Positions 8,014 through 16,344 of a stretch of DNA of 57,351 bases are shown here, in pieces. Source of the stretch: Lachnospiraceae bacterium MD335 (GTDB lineage Bacteria; Bacillota; Clostridia; Lachnospirales; Lachnospiraceae); contig KE159617.1 of the NCBI GenBank assembly GCA_000403335.2, forward strand, positions 241,113-298,463, written 5' to 3'. Under the pieces are notes generated by a model. That model saw nothing but the letters and a program-made list of their open reading frames with translations, was not told where the DNA came from and did no database searches. The translations under genes and the position numbers were made by a program. How positions within the stretch are numbered: the first letter of the stretch is position 1; each line of letters begins with the position of its first letter.

Positions 8014-8448
8014 ATGAGTAAAGTAGTAGTAGTATCTTTTTCGGAAGATGAGGAAGATGTCTGCCAGAGAATGTTGCAGATTATAAGTGAAAGTCCTCAT
8101 TTTGAAGGCTGTAACATGCTTCAAGTGGAAAAAAAACTTAGTATCGGAGAAATGAAGCTGAACTTAGCAGAGAAAAATGTGGTCATACATGGTGCGGAGG
8201 TTATGCTTACCAATAGGGAGTTTGAAATACTGTATTTGTTAGCGCAGAGTCCCGGCAGGATATTCAGCAAAGAGCAGATCTATGATATTGTCTGGCAGGA
8301 GCCATATTCCGGCGATTACAATATTGTCATGAGCCATATCCGCCATATAAGGGAGAAAATAGAGGACAATCCGGGCAAGCCGCTTTACATACAGACCGTA
8401 TGGGGCATTGGCTATCGGTTCAACAAAAATTTAAGCAGCAGTCTGTGA
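8014..8448 (+). CDS. Winged-helix regulator with degenerate receiver
   Basis: The 144-residue protein ends in an OmpR-type winged helix (about 55-140; LTNREFEILYLLAQ, VWGIGYRFNKN). The N-terminus is too short for a receiver and lacks the phospho-acceptor Asp, so it cannot be a normal phosphorylated regulator. The ATG at 8014 is preferred; GTG at 8005 is an alternative. A close paralogue lies at 11570-12004, and both end near a terminator. Such stand-alone domains are common on conjugative elements. The target is unknown. Confidence 0.8.
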   Translation: MSKVVVVSFSEDEEDVCQRMLQIISESPHFEGCNMLQVEKKLSIGEMKLNLAEKNVVIHGAEVMLTNREFEILYLLAQSPGRIFSKEQIYDIVWQEPYSGDYNIVMSHIRHIREKIEDNPGKPLYIQTVWGIGYRFNKNLSSSL

Positions 8449-8477
8449 TGTGAAAACAGATTGCTGCTTATTTTTTG
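8433..8477. terminator. Bidirectional terminator between convergent genes
   Basis: AGCAGCA and TCTGT segments at 8433-8447 pair with ACAGATTGCTGCT at 8456-8468, followed by TTATTTTTTG. The hairpin overlaps the ends of the convergent winged-helix and XRE genes and probably ends transcription of both. Confidence 0.65.
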
Positions 8478-8668
8478 TCCTGTACGCCTAAGAGGTATTC
8501 GCAGGATACATGGAAGAACTCTGCCAGAGCCACCACTTCGTAATCCGGGACGAACCTTGTCCCTTTTTCAATCCGTAAAACGGTCAGGTCGCTAAACTCA
8601 TATCCGGCAAGCTGGAGCTGCTCGGCAAGGGCTTTCTGTGACAGCTTCCTTTCCGTCCGCAGTTCCAT
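8468..8668 (-). CDS. XRE-family HTH regulator
   Basis: The 66-residue HTH protein has the XRE recognition region (LSQKALAEQLQLAG, then LTVLRIEKGTRF) and a C-terminal VSCEYLLG. The frame stays open about 20 codons upstream of the ATG and encodes SNSKNLIGQRV, which looks like the natural start of the domain. No ATG, GTG or TTG is available there, so either a rare start (ATT near 8725) is used or the N-terminus has been lost. It is divergent from 8903-9238, with two direct repeats between them. Confidence 0.75.
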   Translation of the reverse strand: MELRTERKLSQKALAEQLQLAGYEFSDLTVLRIEKGTRFVPDYEVVALAEFFHVSCEYLLGVQDKK

Positions 8669-8740
8669 AACCCTTTGACCAATCAGATTTTTGGAGTTGC
8701 TTTCTTTGTTCCAATAGATTTTAATATCCTACCACCAACT

Positions 8741-8810
8741 TTCTAAAGATGAAGTTCCTTATCATTGATCTTACGAAATATTGTTGATAATATACTTCTA
8801 AAGATGAAGT
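8741..8810. promoter_or_regulatory. Paired 15-bp direct repeats, likely operators
   Basis: TTCTAAAGATGAAGT occurs at 8741-8755 and again at 8796-8810, 55 bp apart. Each copy has partial dyad symmetry (CTTC/GAAG). They lie in the divergent region between the XRE gene and the gene at 8903, so they are candidate binding sites for that XRE protein. Confidence 0.6.
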
Positions 8811-8902
8811 GTAGAAGAATTATCTTGTGGAAAGAAAATTGGGGATTGATAATACTGCCTGTAAAATGCAAAATTACGTTTAACAGAAAGGTGGAAACAG
8901 AC

Positions 8903-9238
8903 ATGAATGAAGTTTTTGAAACATTGGCAGGTGTCTTTGAGGAACTGCGCAGCGAATCGGAGGACAGGGAGTATTCCGTCCAGACGGAGGAAGCAAAAGC
9001 AGCCAGCCGGGAACTGAAAAAGAAGCAGAAGGCATTTGAAGCATATCTTTCCAAGCTGCCGAAAGAGGACAGGGAGTTTGTGGAGGACTATATGGATGCG
9101 GTGGATCATGTCCATTACAAGGAGGAACAGAGGGCATATTATCAAGGGATTGTGGATGCTATACAAATATTAGAGGGATTAGGCATAATCCCTAAGACCG
9201 CAAAGGTAAGAGAACTACTCAGAAGAATAGGCAGATAA
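8903..9238 (+). CDS. Hypothetical mobile-element protein, charged and helical
   Basis: The 111-residue protein is rich in Glu and Lys and is predicted to be helical, with a possible coiled coil at about 25-60. It ends in YYQGIVDAIQILEGLGII. The start at 8903 follows GAAAGGTGG; an upstream frame to 8765 lacks support. A truncated relative (30187-30324) shares the RRAYIQGYVDCVQVL region. It is followed by a strong terminator. The family is common beside XRE genes on clostridial elements; its function is not known to me. Confidence 0.7.
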   Translation: MNEVFETLAGVFEELRSESEDREYSVQTEEAKAASRELKKKQKAFEAYLSKLPKEDREFVEDYMDAVDHVHYKEEQRAYYQGIVDAIQILEGLGIIPKTAKVRELLRRIGR

Positions 9239-9240
9239 TA

Positions 9241-9286
9241 AGCAAGGTGGCTGGCGTATTCAGGAGCGAGCCACCTTGCTTTTAAA
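9241..9286 (+). terminator. Rho-independent terminator
   Basis: A 12-bp perfect stem (9241-9252 with 9269-9280) is followed by TTTT. It directly follows the stop of the gene at 8903-9238. Confidence 0.85.
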
Positions 9287-9317
9287 AACAGCAATGGATT
9301 TCATTATTGGAAATAAG

Positions 9318-9857
9318 CTATTCATTATTTGATGGAAGGCGTTCTTTCAGAGAAGCAATCCATTTTTCAATTGCTTCCACTAAAACATGCTGTTGCTGTA
9401 AAACTGCCATACCTGTTTCGGGAATTTCCGGAATATTTTCTTTTTCAAGGATGTTTTCCTCTAAATAAGTTTTCAGCGTTTTGATGTTCTTTTCAATGCT
9501 GTTTACACAAGATTGCTGGATTTCCAAAGGTAAACTGTCTAAGTTGACAATCACAGCATTAAAATCTAAAAAGATATGGATAGGTTTAGCGGCGATTTCC
9601 AACATAAGTCTTTCAAATTCCCTATTTCCTGCATCAGTTAGGGAATAAACCGCTTTTTCTGGCATTTTCCCTTCCTTTACAATATTTCCTTTGATAAATC
9701 CCTTCTCTTCTAACTGGAGTGCCTTTTTGTAGATTGACGGGGTACTTATTTTTACCCATTTGGATATATTGCGGTATTCCACCAGCTTTTGAATATCATA
9801 AGCGCCCATAGGCTCTTTTTTTAACATTCCCAATACAATTAAATCAATCGTAGCCAT
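9318..9857 (-). CDS. PadR-family transcriptional regulator
   Basis: The 179-residue protein has an N-terminal PadR winged helix (about 1-80; LIVLGMLKKEPMGAYDI, then TPSIYKKALQLEEKGFI and YSLTDAG) and a helical C-terminal effector/dimer domain (about 90-175). It is divergent from the MATE pump gene, which is the common arrangement for PadR repression of a drug exporter. Related AT-rich dyads lie in the intergenic region. An internally deleted paralogue is found at 54553-54708. Confidence 0.88.
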   Translation of the reverse strand: MATIDLIVLGMLKKEPMGAYDIQKLVEYRNISKWVKISTPSIYKKALQLEEKGFIKGNIVKEGKMPEKAVYSLTDAGNREFERLMLEIAAKPIHIFLDFNAVIVNLDSLPLEIQQSCVNSIEKNIKTLKTYLEENILEKENIPEIPETGMAVLQQQHVLVEAIEKWIASLKERLPSNNE

Positions 9858-9896
9858 TGTGACCAGCCTTTCTCTCTGAATTTATATGTGTTCTAC

Positions 9897-10024
9897 ACTG
9901 TAATTTATAGTATTAGATTTTATAGCTACTGTCAAGAAACAAAAAATTATCACTACTCTCTTGACAACTACTATAAATTAGAGTATATTTTCTTTGCAGG
10001 AAATTGGTATAAATTATACTACTG
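9897..10024. promoter_or_regulatory. Divergent padR/MATE promoter with AT-rich operator dyads
   Basis: TTGACA at 9961-9966 and TATATT at 9984-9989 (17-bp spacer) form a good promoter for the MATE gene. Three related motifs, TAATTTATAGTA (about 9901), ACTATAAATTA (9970) and GTATAAATTATAC (10008), lie before, within and after it. They are candidate PadR operators. Similar motifs precede the deleted padR copy at 54832-54889. Confidence 0.65.
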
Positions 10025-10063
10025 TAAATAATAACGATTGTCAAGAGAAAGGAGTATTCAGAA

Positions 10064-11440
10064 ATGAGTGAACGTAACAACAAAATGGAACTATTAGGGA
10101 GTGCGCCAGTCCCCACAGCTCTTGTGGCTCTTGGTGTACCGATTATGATTGGTATGTTGATCAATGCCCTTTATAATCTGGTAGATGCGTATTTTGTGGG
10201 AGGTTTGGGAGAAAGCCCTATGGGTGCGATTTCGATTGTGTTTCCATTAGGACAGGTAGTAGTAGGATTGGGGTTGATGTTTGGCAATGGTGCGGCATCT
10301 TATCTTTCAAGGCTGTTAGGACGTGGGGACAGAGGTACTGCAAATAAGGTGGCGAGTACGGCAGTATACAGCAGCGTTATGATCGGTGCAGTTATTATTA
10401 TTTTGGCTGCTGTTTTTCTGAAACCGATTTTAACCATGCTTGGGGCAACAGATACCATTATGCCTTATGCCTTGACTTATGCAAGGATATATGTAATTTC
10501 CTGCATCTTTAATGTATTTAATGTGACAATGAATAATATTGTGGCAAGTGAAGGGGCAGCGAAAACAACCATGTGTGCCTTGCTGTTGGGAGCTGTATTA
10601 AATATTGGCTTAGATCCGGTTTTTATTTATGCGTTTGATATGGGGGTTGCGGGGGCTGCGATTGCCACTGCCATTTCTCAATTTGTTTCCACGCTTGTGT
10701 ACTTAACTTATGCGCTTCGTAAAAAGAGTGCGTTTTCATTCAGCATAAAGGATTTTAAACCTTCCAAGCAGATATATATGGAAGTTTTGAAAATTGGAGT
10801 CCCAACACTTACCTTTCAGCTTCTTACCAGTCTTTCCATAACACTTATCAACCGGGCGGCAAATGGATATGGTGATGCTGCTATTGCCGGGATGGGGGCA
10901 GTCACAAGGGTTACAGCTATGGGAACATTAGTGGTATTTGGCTTCCTGAAAGGATTTCAGCCGATTGCAGGATTCAGCTATGGGGCAAAGAAGTTTCAGC
11001 GTTTGAGGGAAGCGATTCGAACATCTATTTTGTGGTCAACAGTTTTCTGTGTAATAGTGGGTTTGCTAATGGCTCTGTTTTCTGTACAGATAATTTCTCA
11101 GTTTGCAAATGGAAATACGGAAATGATTGTGGTAGGGCAGAAATCCCTTTTGGCAAATGGATTTTCATTCTTCCTGTTTGGCTTTTATACGGTATATTCC
11201 TCTTTGTTTCTTGCACTTGGTAAAGGAACAAAAGGCTTTATCCTTGGGGCGTGTAGGCAGGGAATTTGTTTTGTCCCAGTGATTTTGCTTCTCCCGAATG
11301 TTTGGGGAATCAATGGGATACTTTATGCACAGCCGATTGCAGATGTGATTTCAGGCATTATTACAATCTTTATGGCATTGCAGCTTCATGGAGAACTAAC
11401 AGAAGCAGAAACACAGCTTCATATTGAAAAACAAGAGTAA
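10064..11440 (+). CDS. MATE-family multidrug efflux transporter
   Basis: The 458-residue integral membrane protein has about 12 helices in two repeated halves; GVPIMIGMLINALYNLVDAYFV is the N-terminal signature and ILKIGVPTL-type sequence (LKIGVPTLTFQLL) begins the second half. It should export cationic drugs or toxic metabolites using a Na+ or H+ gradient (MepA-like group). The ATG follows AAAGGAG. A divergent PadR regulator with operator-like sites suggests drug-inducible expression. Confidence 0.9.
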   Translation: MSERNNKMELLGSAPVPTALVALGVPIMIGMLINALYNLVDAYFVGGLGESPMGAISIVFPLGQVVVGLGLMFGNGAASYLSRLLGRGDRGTANKVASTAVYSSVMIGAVIIILAAVFLKPILTMLGATDTIMPYALTYARIYVISCIFNVFNVTMNNIVASEGAAKTTMCALLLGAVLNIGLDPVFIYAFDMGVAGAAIATAISQFVSTLVYLTYALRKKSAFSFSIKDFKPSKQIYMEVLKIGVPTLTFQLLTSLSITLINRAANGYGDAAIAGMGAVTRVTAMGTLVVFGFLKGFQPIAGFSYGAKKFQRLREAIRTSILWSTVFCVIVGLLMALFSVQIISQFANGNTEMIVVGQKSLLANGFSFFLFGFYTVYSSLFLALGKGTKGFILGACRQGICFVPVILLLPNVWGINGILYAQPIADVISGIITIFMALQLHGELTEAETQLHIEKQE

Positions 11441-11470
11441 GATTTAAGTTAATATATGAAACATAAATGG

Positions 11471-11513
11471 TCTGCTGGATAACGGTAAAAGAGCCTGTTG
11501 TCCGGCAGAGCTG
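11471..11513 (+). terminator. Stem-loop after the MATE gene
   Basis: TCTGCTGGATAACGG and CCTGTTGTCCGGCAGA form an imperfect stem of about 14 pairs. The following T tract is short. Likely the 3' end of the MATE transcript. Confidence 0.5.
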
Positions 11514-11569
11514 CTTTTAGGTGATGCTGCCAATAAATGGAGGGCGGCATCATATACGGGGGCGATTTT

Positions 11570-12004
11570 TTGAGTGAAATATTGATACTTCATGTTGACA
11601 GTGCAGGAGAGGATTTATATAAAAAACTGGTAGAGGTAATAAAAGAGAGTGGTCATAATATACAGAAAGTGGCGATAGAAAGCTGTTTGCCACTTCAATT
11701 TGATAGTTTAAGAATCCTACCGGACAGACATCAGGTATTTCAGGGGAGTAGGGAAATTGTATTAACAATGAAGGAATTTCAAATACTTGTACTGCTTGCA
11801 CAAAATAAAGGGCGAATATTTAGTAAAGAGCAGATATATAATGTCGTTTGGCAGGAGCTGTACTCTGGAGATTGCAATATTGTTATGAGCCATATCCATA
11901 ATATTAGAGAAAAGATAGAGGTCAATCCGAGTGAACCTGTTTATATACAGACAGTGTGGGGCGTGGGTTATCGGTTCAATAAAAATTTATACAATGGTCT
12001 GTGA
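11570..12004 (+). CDS. Winged-helix regulator with degenerate receiver (second copy)
   Basis: This 144-residue paralogue of the protein at 8014-8448 has the winged helix (LTMKEFQILVLLAQ, KEQIYNVVWQE, VWGVGYRFNKN), with an N-terminal remnant too short to be a receiver. TTG 11570 is chosen because a GGGGGCG site lies about 8 nt upstream. ATG 11537 in the same frame has no clear site. The two paralogues end in the same way and may recognise similar promoters. Confidence 0.75.
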   Translation: MSEILILHVDSAGEDLYKKLVEVIKESGHNIQKVAIESCLPLQFDSLRILPDRHQVFQGSREIVLTMKEFQILVLLAQNKGRIFSKEQIYNVVWQELYSGDCNIVMSHIHNIREKIEVNPSEPVYIQTVWGVGYRFNKNLYNGL

Positions 12005-12054
12005 TGGAAATATTTTGGATCATTGTCATTATGTTTAAGATGATAAACAGATAA

Positions 12055-12095
12055 AAACAAGGCGGCAGATGCGTTGAGAGAGCCGTCTTGTTTTT
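12055..12095. terminator. Terminator between convergent genes
   Basis: AAACAAGGCGGC (12055-12066) pairs with GCCGTCTTGTTTTT (12082-12095). An A run at the left and a T run at the right allow use from both strands, serving the winged-helix gene and the convergent XRE gene. Confidence 0.75.
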
Positions 12096-12145
12096 GCAGA
12101 AAAATTCAGAAATAATCCAGAGATAATCAAAATGTTTAAGGTATC

Positions 12146-12493
12146 CTATTCTTTGGGATGTTTGTATGTCCGAAGATAGGCTTCCACAATAGCGAGTATC
12201 GTTGTAATTTGTTCCTCCGTACATTGTGACAGATAGACCAGCAGACGCTTGTAGTCAAGATTGTCTGCCGGGGCAACTGGATAGAAAAACGGATCGGCGG
12301 AAATATGTAAGGCTCGTATGAGCTGCCCCAGCTTTTCGATGCTTGGCACGTTTCCATGATTTTCGATTTCCTTGATATAGCGGGAGGAAACGCCGGATTT
12401 TTCAGCCAGTTCTTCATAGGTCAGCTTCTGGTCGGTTCTAGCTTTCTTCAGACGGAATCCCATTTCCTTGTCAATTTTCTTTTTTCTTGCCAT
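12146..12493 (-). CDS. XRE-family HTH regulator
   Basis: The 115-residue protein has a basic N-terminus (MARKKKIDKEMG), an XRE domain (about 12-67; LTYEELAEKSGVSSRYIKEIE) and a helical tail with YLSQCTEEQITTILAIVEAYL. This architecture is common in regulators on clostridial conjugative elements. The ATG follows CATGGAGGTGC. The intergenic region to 12727 contains a 12-nt direct repeat, AAAAAGACTTTG (about 12590 and 12658), but nothing else I can support. Confidence 0.85.
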   Translation of the reverse strand: MARKKKIDKEMGFRLKKARTDQKLTYEELAEKSGVSSRYIKEIENHGNVPSIEKLGQLIRALHISADPFFYPVAPADNLDYKRLLVYLSQCTEEQITTILAIVEAYLRTYKHPKE

Positions 12494-12727
12494 ATATGCA
12501 CCTCCATGTATAGTGTATATTGCACATTTCTCTTTGGAAATGAACTAATAAATCACTTTATCAGAGGGGCATAATGCACACATAAGAATAAAAAGACTTT
12601 GGATATTGCATATAAAAAAACGCAGTATGGGTAAATTTCCATAAGGAAGTTAAAACCAAAAAGACTTTGTAATCAGCCAGAATGATTGGATTGTAGGTAA
12701 ATTCAATTCATACGGAGGATTTACAAG

Positions 12728-13102
12728 ATGGCAAAATCACTATTTGAACAGTTAGGCGGTACATATCACGAAGAAAATGGATATTTTATTCCAGATTTAT
12801 TATTGCCCGCCGAAGAAGAACAGCCGATAGGCGCATGGGGACAGCGGCATCTGGACTATCTGAAACAATATTGCAAAGTTACATACACCAATCTTCTTAC
12901 AAGCGGCAAGCTGAATGCTTATCTTATCAGCATTGACAGACAGGCGCAGGAACGCTTTGAAAGGCTCATTGAGGACATGAAACAGGCACAAGGCATAACG
13001 GAACAACTAAAGGCTGAAAATGCCTTAGAATGGATAGGACAGTTAAGCAATATAAGAGCTTGTGCAAGGGAGATTGTAAACAAGGAAATCATTTTTGAAT
13101 AA
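12728..13102 (+). CDS. tnpV: TnpV-like transposon-encoded protein
   Basis: The 124-residue protein matches the TnpV family: YHEENGYFIPDLLLP, PIGAWGQRHLDYLKQY, then a helical C-terminus with LEWIGQLSNIRACAREIVN. These proteins accompany Clostridium transposons of the Tn4451/TnpX type. Their biochemical role is not established. A full second copy lies at 20249-20626 and a fragment at 47514-47571. ACGGAGG precedes the start and a terminator follows the stop. Confidence 0.85.
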   Translation: MAKSLFEQLGGTYHEENGYFIPDLLLPAEEEQPIGAWGQRHLDYLKQYCKVTYTNLLTSGKLNAYLISIDRQAQERFERLIEDMKQAQGITEQLKAENALEWIGQLSNIRACAREIVNKEIIFE

Positions 13103-13108
13103 GTGGAC

Positions 13109-13143
13109 AAAAGCGGCAGGGAGAAATCTTTGTCGCTTTTTAA
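13109..13143 (+). terminator. Terminator after tnpV
   Basis: AAAAGCGGC and GTCGCTTTTT, near perfect complements, form a hairpin ending in a T run just after the tnpV stop. Confidence 0.65.
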
Positions 13144-13205
13144 ATATTAAGAATTTTGTGTATTTTGCAAATAAGTGATTTCTGTGCCATGACAAATTAT
13201 GGCTA

Positions 13206-13258
13206 TTGCAAAAATATAAAAATGGTGCTAAAATGGTTATTGACTTTAAGTCAATAAC
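13206..13258 (+). promoter_or_regulatory. tetR/MFS promoter and 23-bp palindromic operator
   Basis: TTGCAA (13206-13211) and TAAAAT (13229-13234) are separated by 17 bp. Immediately downstream, 13236-13258 is a perfect palindrome with 11-bp arms (GTTATTGACTT and its complement) around one base. A dyad at the transcription start is typical of TetR autorepression, so it is the likely site for the regulator at 13285. Confidence 0.8.
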
Positions 13259-13284
13259 AAAATACAAAGGAGGTGAAATAACAT

Positions 13285-13995
13285 TTGGCTAGACCTGTAA
13301 AAAAGACACCAGAGGAATGGAGAAAAGCAATCCTAAATGCTGCCCAAAACTTATTTATTTCTAAAGGATATGAGGAAACTTCAATTTCCGATATTATGGA
13401 CATGGTAGGCGGAGCAAAAGGAATGTTTTACCGTTGTTTCCAAAGCAAAGAGGAAGTAATGTACGCATTAGGCAATCAAATGTTTTTCGAGGACAACCCA
13501 TTTGAAACAGTCAAGGGGAGGGATGACTTGAACGGTCTGCAAAAAATCAGGTTGTTGCTTACACTGAATCAGTCGGACGCTGAACGAAACCAGATAAATA
13601 TGCAGGCAGTCCCGATTTTGAAAGACCCGCACATTTTAGCGGCGGCAGTTGCAGAAAACAGGCGAGTATTAACTCCCTTGTGGCTGGAATTGCTGGAGGA
13701 GGGAAAGCAGGACGATTCTATCAAGACGGAATACATAAAGGAGCTTTCCGAACTTTTGCCGCTTATCAACTTCTGGCTCATGCCCTCGGTATTCCCTGCA
13801 ACAGAGGAAGAACTGTATCATAAATATCATTTTGTGAAAAAAATGTTAGCCTATATGGGACTGCCACTTTATGATGATGATACGACAACCTTTACAGAAA
13901 AATTTATCACTGATATTAAAGAAACACCCTGCGGGCATACTTCTATGCCAGAAAATGCAGGCAAAAACAAGGAAAAAGGAGGGAATCAACCATGA
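13285..13995 (+). CDS. TetR-family regulator
   Basis: The 236-residue protein has an N-terminal TetR HTH (about 12-58; ILNAAQNLFISKGYEETSIS, then GAKGMFYRCFQSKEEV) and a helical ligand-binding domain. The start is TTG with AAGGAGGTG 8 nt upstream. It overlaps the MFS gene by 4 nt, and a perfect palindrome covers its promoter. It probably represses its own operon until a substrate of the MFS pump binds. Confidence 0.88.
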   Translation: MARPVKKTPEEWRKAILNAAQNLFISKGYEETSISDIMDMVGGAKGMFYRCFQSKEEVMYALGNQMFFEDNPFETVKGRDDLNGLQKIRLLLTLNQSDAERNQINMQAVPILKDPHILAAAVAENRRVLTPLWLELLEEGKQDDSIKTEYIKELSELLPLINFWLMPSVFPATEEELYHKYHFVKKMLAYMGLPLYDDDTTTFTEKFITDIKETPCGHTSMPENAGKNKEKGGNQP

Positions 13996-15245
13996 CGGAA
14001 AAATTATTTACGAAAAATTTTACGCTCCTTATTTTGGGGCAGCTAACCTCATTGTTTGGAAATTTTATATTGAAACTGGCACTGTCCATGTATGTACTGG
14101 AAGTGACTGGTTCGGCAGCCATATTTGCAGGGATATTGTCTGCTGCTACAATCCCGACCATTCTTTTGTCACCGCTTGGCGGTATCTTGGCGGACAGGGC
14201 AGACAGACGGAATATTATGGTGGCGTTAGACGCATTGACTGGCGTATCCGTTTTATGTGCGGCACTATTCCTGTCGGAAAGCAATGCCATTGCCGTAATC
14301 AGTACGTTGCTTATTATACTTTCTATTTTGGGCGCGTTTGAAACGCCTACTGTTCAAGCGTGTATTCCTACCATGTTACAAGGCGACAATATTATGAAAG
14401 GAAATGCCGTTGTAAATCAAGTGGCATCCTTATCTTATCTGATTGCCCCTATGTTGGGCGGCGTTTTATATGCCATGCTTGGGCTAAAACCCGTAATGTA
14501 TGCAAGCGTTGTCTGTTTTTTTATTACTGCCCTGTTTGAATGTTTTATAAAATTAAGCTATCAACGTATTCAAAATCAAGGCGGTGTGCTTCAGATTGTT
14601 AAGCAGGATTTTTTATCAAGTATGCAGTATATTTCAAAAGAACAGACCAGCATATCAAAAATGCTGCTCTTAACGGCATTCTCAAGGTTTTTTGTGATGG
14701 GCATTACCATAGTAGGACTTCCTTTTCTTGTGCGGACTGTCCTTGGATTTAGTGCAAAGTATTATGGGGCTGCGGAAAGTGCGTTGGCAGTCGCTACAAT
14801 TTTGGGGAGCATTGCCGCAGGAGTTTGGGCGGAGAAATTGAAAATACATAAATTATCTGTCCTACTTGCATCTCTGGGTATTTTCATTATCCCTGCCGGC
14901 ATTGTTTTCCTTTTGCCAGTGAATGCTATTATAAAGTATGGCGTTACGGTTGTATCATTTTGCGGTATGCAGGCTGTTATCAGTATATTTTCTATTTTTG
15001 CTGTTTCCCTCATACAGCAGAGGACGCCAAATCATTTAATAGGAAAAGTGATGGCTTATACATCAACGGTTACTTTGTGTGTCCAGCCCATAGGACAAAT
15101 CGTGTACGGTTTTTTGTTTGACAGATTTTACAGTGCCATATATTTTGTCTTAATCCCGACTGGCATCATAGTTTGCATTGTAGGATTATCTGCAATGAAC
15201 TTCTTTAAGAATATGGAAAAGGAACAGCAGGAGGTGTCAGCATGA
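13992..15245 (+). CDS. MFS efflux transporter
   Basis: The 417-residue membrane protein has about 12 helices. The loop between helices 2 and 3 reads GGILADRADRRN, the MFS motif A form of drug/macrolide exporters. The start ATG overlaps the TetR stop (ATGA-type) and the stop overlaps the next start. Substrate cannot be read from the sequence; co-transcription with TetR suggests a toxic compound. Confidence 0.88.
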   Translation: MTEKLFTKNFTLLILGQLTSLFGNFILKLALSMYVLEVTGSAAIFAGILSAATIPTILLSPLGGILADRADRRNIMVALDALTGVSVLCAALFLSESNAIAVISTLLIILSILGAFETPTVQACIPTMLQGDNIMKGNAVVNQVASLSYLIAPMLGGVLYAMLGLKPVMYASVVCFFITALFECFIKLSYQRIQNQGGVLQIVKQDFLSSMQYISKEQTSISKMLLLTAFSRFFVMGITIVGLPFLVRTVLGFSAKYYGAAESALAVATILGSIAAGVWAEKLKIHKLSVLLASLGIFIIPAGIVFLLPVNAIIKYGVTVVSFCGMQAVISIFSIFAVSLIQQRTPNHLIGKVMAYTSTVTLCVQPIGQIVYGFLFDRFYSAIYFVLIPTGIIVCIVGLSAMNFFKNMEKEQQEVSA

Positions 15246-15430
15246 AGCAGGAAAAGTGGCTATTGTGTCCTGTATGTGGAAACAAGACGAGATTGAAATT
15301 GCGTGAAGATACGGTACTTGAGAAATTTCCTTTATTTTGCCCAAAATGTAAGCAGGAAACCCTTATAAATGTCCGACAAATGAATATGTCTGTTATCAGA
15401 GAGCCAGACGCACAGACGCAGAGCCGATGA
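15242..15430 (+). CDS. Cysteine-rich KTR domain protein
   Basis: The 62-residue protein has two CPxC knuckles (CPVCGNKTR near residue 9, CPKCK near residue 33) that should bind one zinc ion, with the family KTR motif after the first. It is translationally coupled to the MFS gene. Such proteins are frequent on clostridial conjugative elements; their role is not established. The 3' end and terminator of this gene are repeated at about 16225-16305. Confidence 0.8.
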   Translation: MKQEKWLLCPVCGNKTRLKLREDTVLEKFPLFCPKCKQETLINVRQMNMSVIREPDAQTQSR

Positions 15431-15465
15431 ACTTGTGAAATAAAACCACAGTTTGTTGGCTCTGT
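15419..15465 (+). terminator. Terminator after the KTR gene
   Basis: AGAGCCGATGAAC pairs with GTTTGTTGGCTCT and is followed by GTTTTTG. It overlaps the last codons of the KTR gene. Confidence 0.65.
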
Positions 15466-15667
15466 TTTTGCTTACGCAAACAGTCAAGATTTTTCATTTT
15501 ACTGCTTTATCTTACAATACATAGAAAGTCTGCGATATACCGAATACAGATAAGACATCTACCGAAATAAGGTAAATGACAGCAACTGCTAATTGCTTTT
15601 TGGCACTTTTCAAGCTCTTTATTTTTCTACAAGGTCATTTTATAATAGAAAAAAGGAGGGAATTTTT

Positions 15668-16150
15668 ATGAATACAAACATCATTTCAAAATATTTGCAA
15701 TTACTACGAAAAAAACACAACTACACGCAAGACGAATTAGCAAAAAGGTTGGATATATCCAGACAAGCTGTTTCAAAATGGGAAACGGGATCAGCTATTC
15801 CAGATTTAGAGGTTCTGTTAAAAATATCTAAGCTTTACGGAATTACAATAAATGATATTTTAGAGCCGAATATACCGACTAAAAAAATAACTGATTTCGA
15901 ACAATTATCAGAAGTTCCAGAAAACGAATTAAGAGAAATACTGGAACAATATGATATGACATCTCTTGTGATAGCTTCAATGGGGGCATCTCCAGAAATA
16001 AATAATTTGCTGGAAAAATTATTTCCAGATGTAGATTATAAAATGGAAAGAAACCGTATTGGCAGAGTTAGAATTGATGAAGTTGAAAGAATACAACAGG
16101 AAATAGTCTCTGTCATAAATTTACGAGCTTTAGATAGTGAACTTTTATAA
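15668..16150 (+). CDS. XRE-family HTH regulator
   Basis: The 160-residue protein has an XRE HTH (about 8-62; YTQDELAKRLDISRQAVSKWETGSAIPDLE) and a C-terminal acidic helical region without a recognised domain. GGAGGGAATTTTTATG sets the start at 15668; the longer frame to 15593 is noise. It sits between two copies of the KTR-gene end, so it looks like an insertion or the product of a duplication. Confidence 0.85.
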   Translation: MNTNIISKYLQLLRKKHNYTQDELAKRLDISRQAVSKWETGSAIPDLEVLLKISKLYGITINDILEPNIPTKKITDFEQLSEVPENELREILEQYDMTSLVIASMGASPEINNLLEKLFPDVDYKMERNRIGRVRIDEVERIQQEIVSVINLRALDSELL

Positions 16151-16224
16151 AATTATAAGTCAAGAAATGAAGTAATATGCCAAAAGGTAAATGAGCAATC
16201 TTGAAAGGCAAGAAATTTGAAATA

Positions 16225-16305
16225 GCAGTTATTAAAGAGCCAGACACATAGATGCAGAGCCGATAAACATGTGAGTTAATATCATAGTCTGTCGGTTCTC
16301 TTTCA
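16225..16305 (+). repeat. Second copy of the KTR gene 3' end and terminator
   Basis: About 80 nt here resemble 15382-15465 at roughly three quarters of positions: the coding tail (AGAGCCAGACxCA, then GATGCAGAGCCGAT), the hairpin and the T-rich end. One in-frame codon has become a stop (TAG within ACATAGATG). The XRE gene lies between the copies. Confidence 0.7.
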
Positions 16306-16344
16306 TTATAAGATTTTAAAGCAACCGCCCACCAAATAAAAAAA

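Noticed and set aside
13871-14341. 156-codon ORF overlapping tetR and the MFS gene
   Set aside because: Alternative-frame reading of two well-supported genes.
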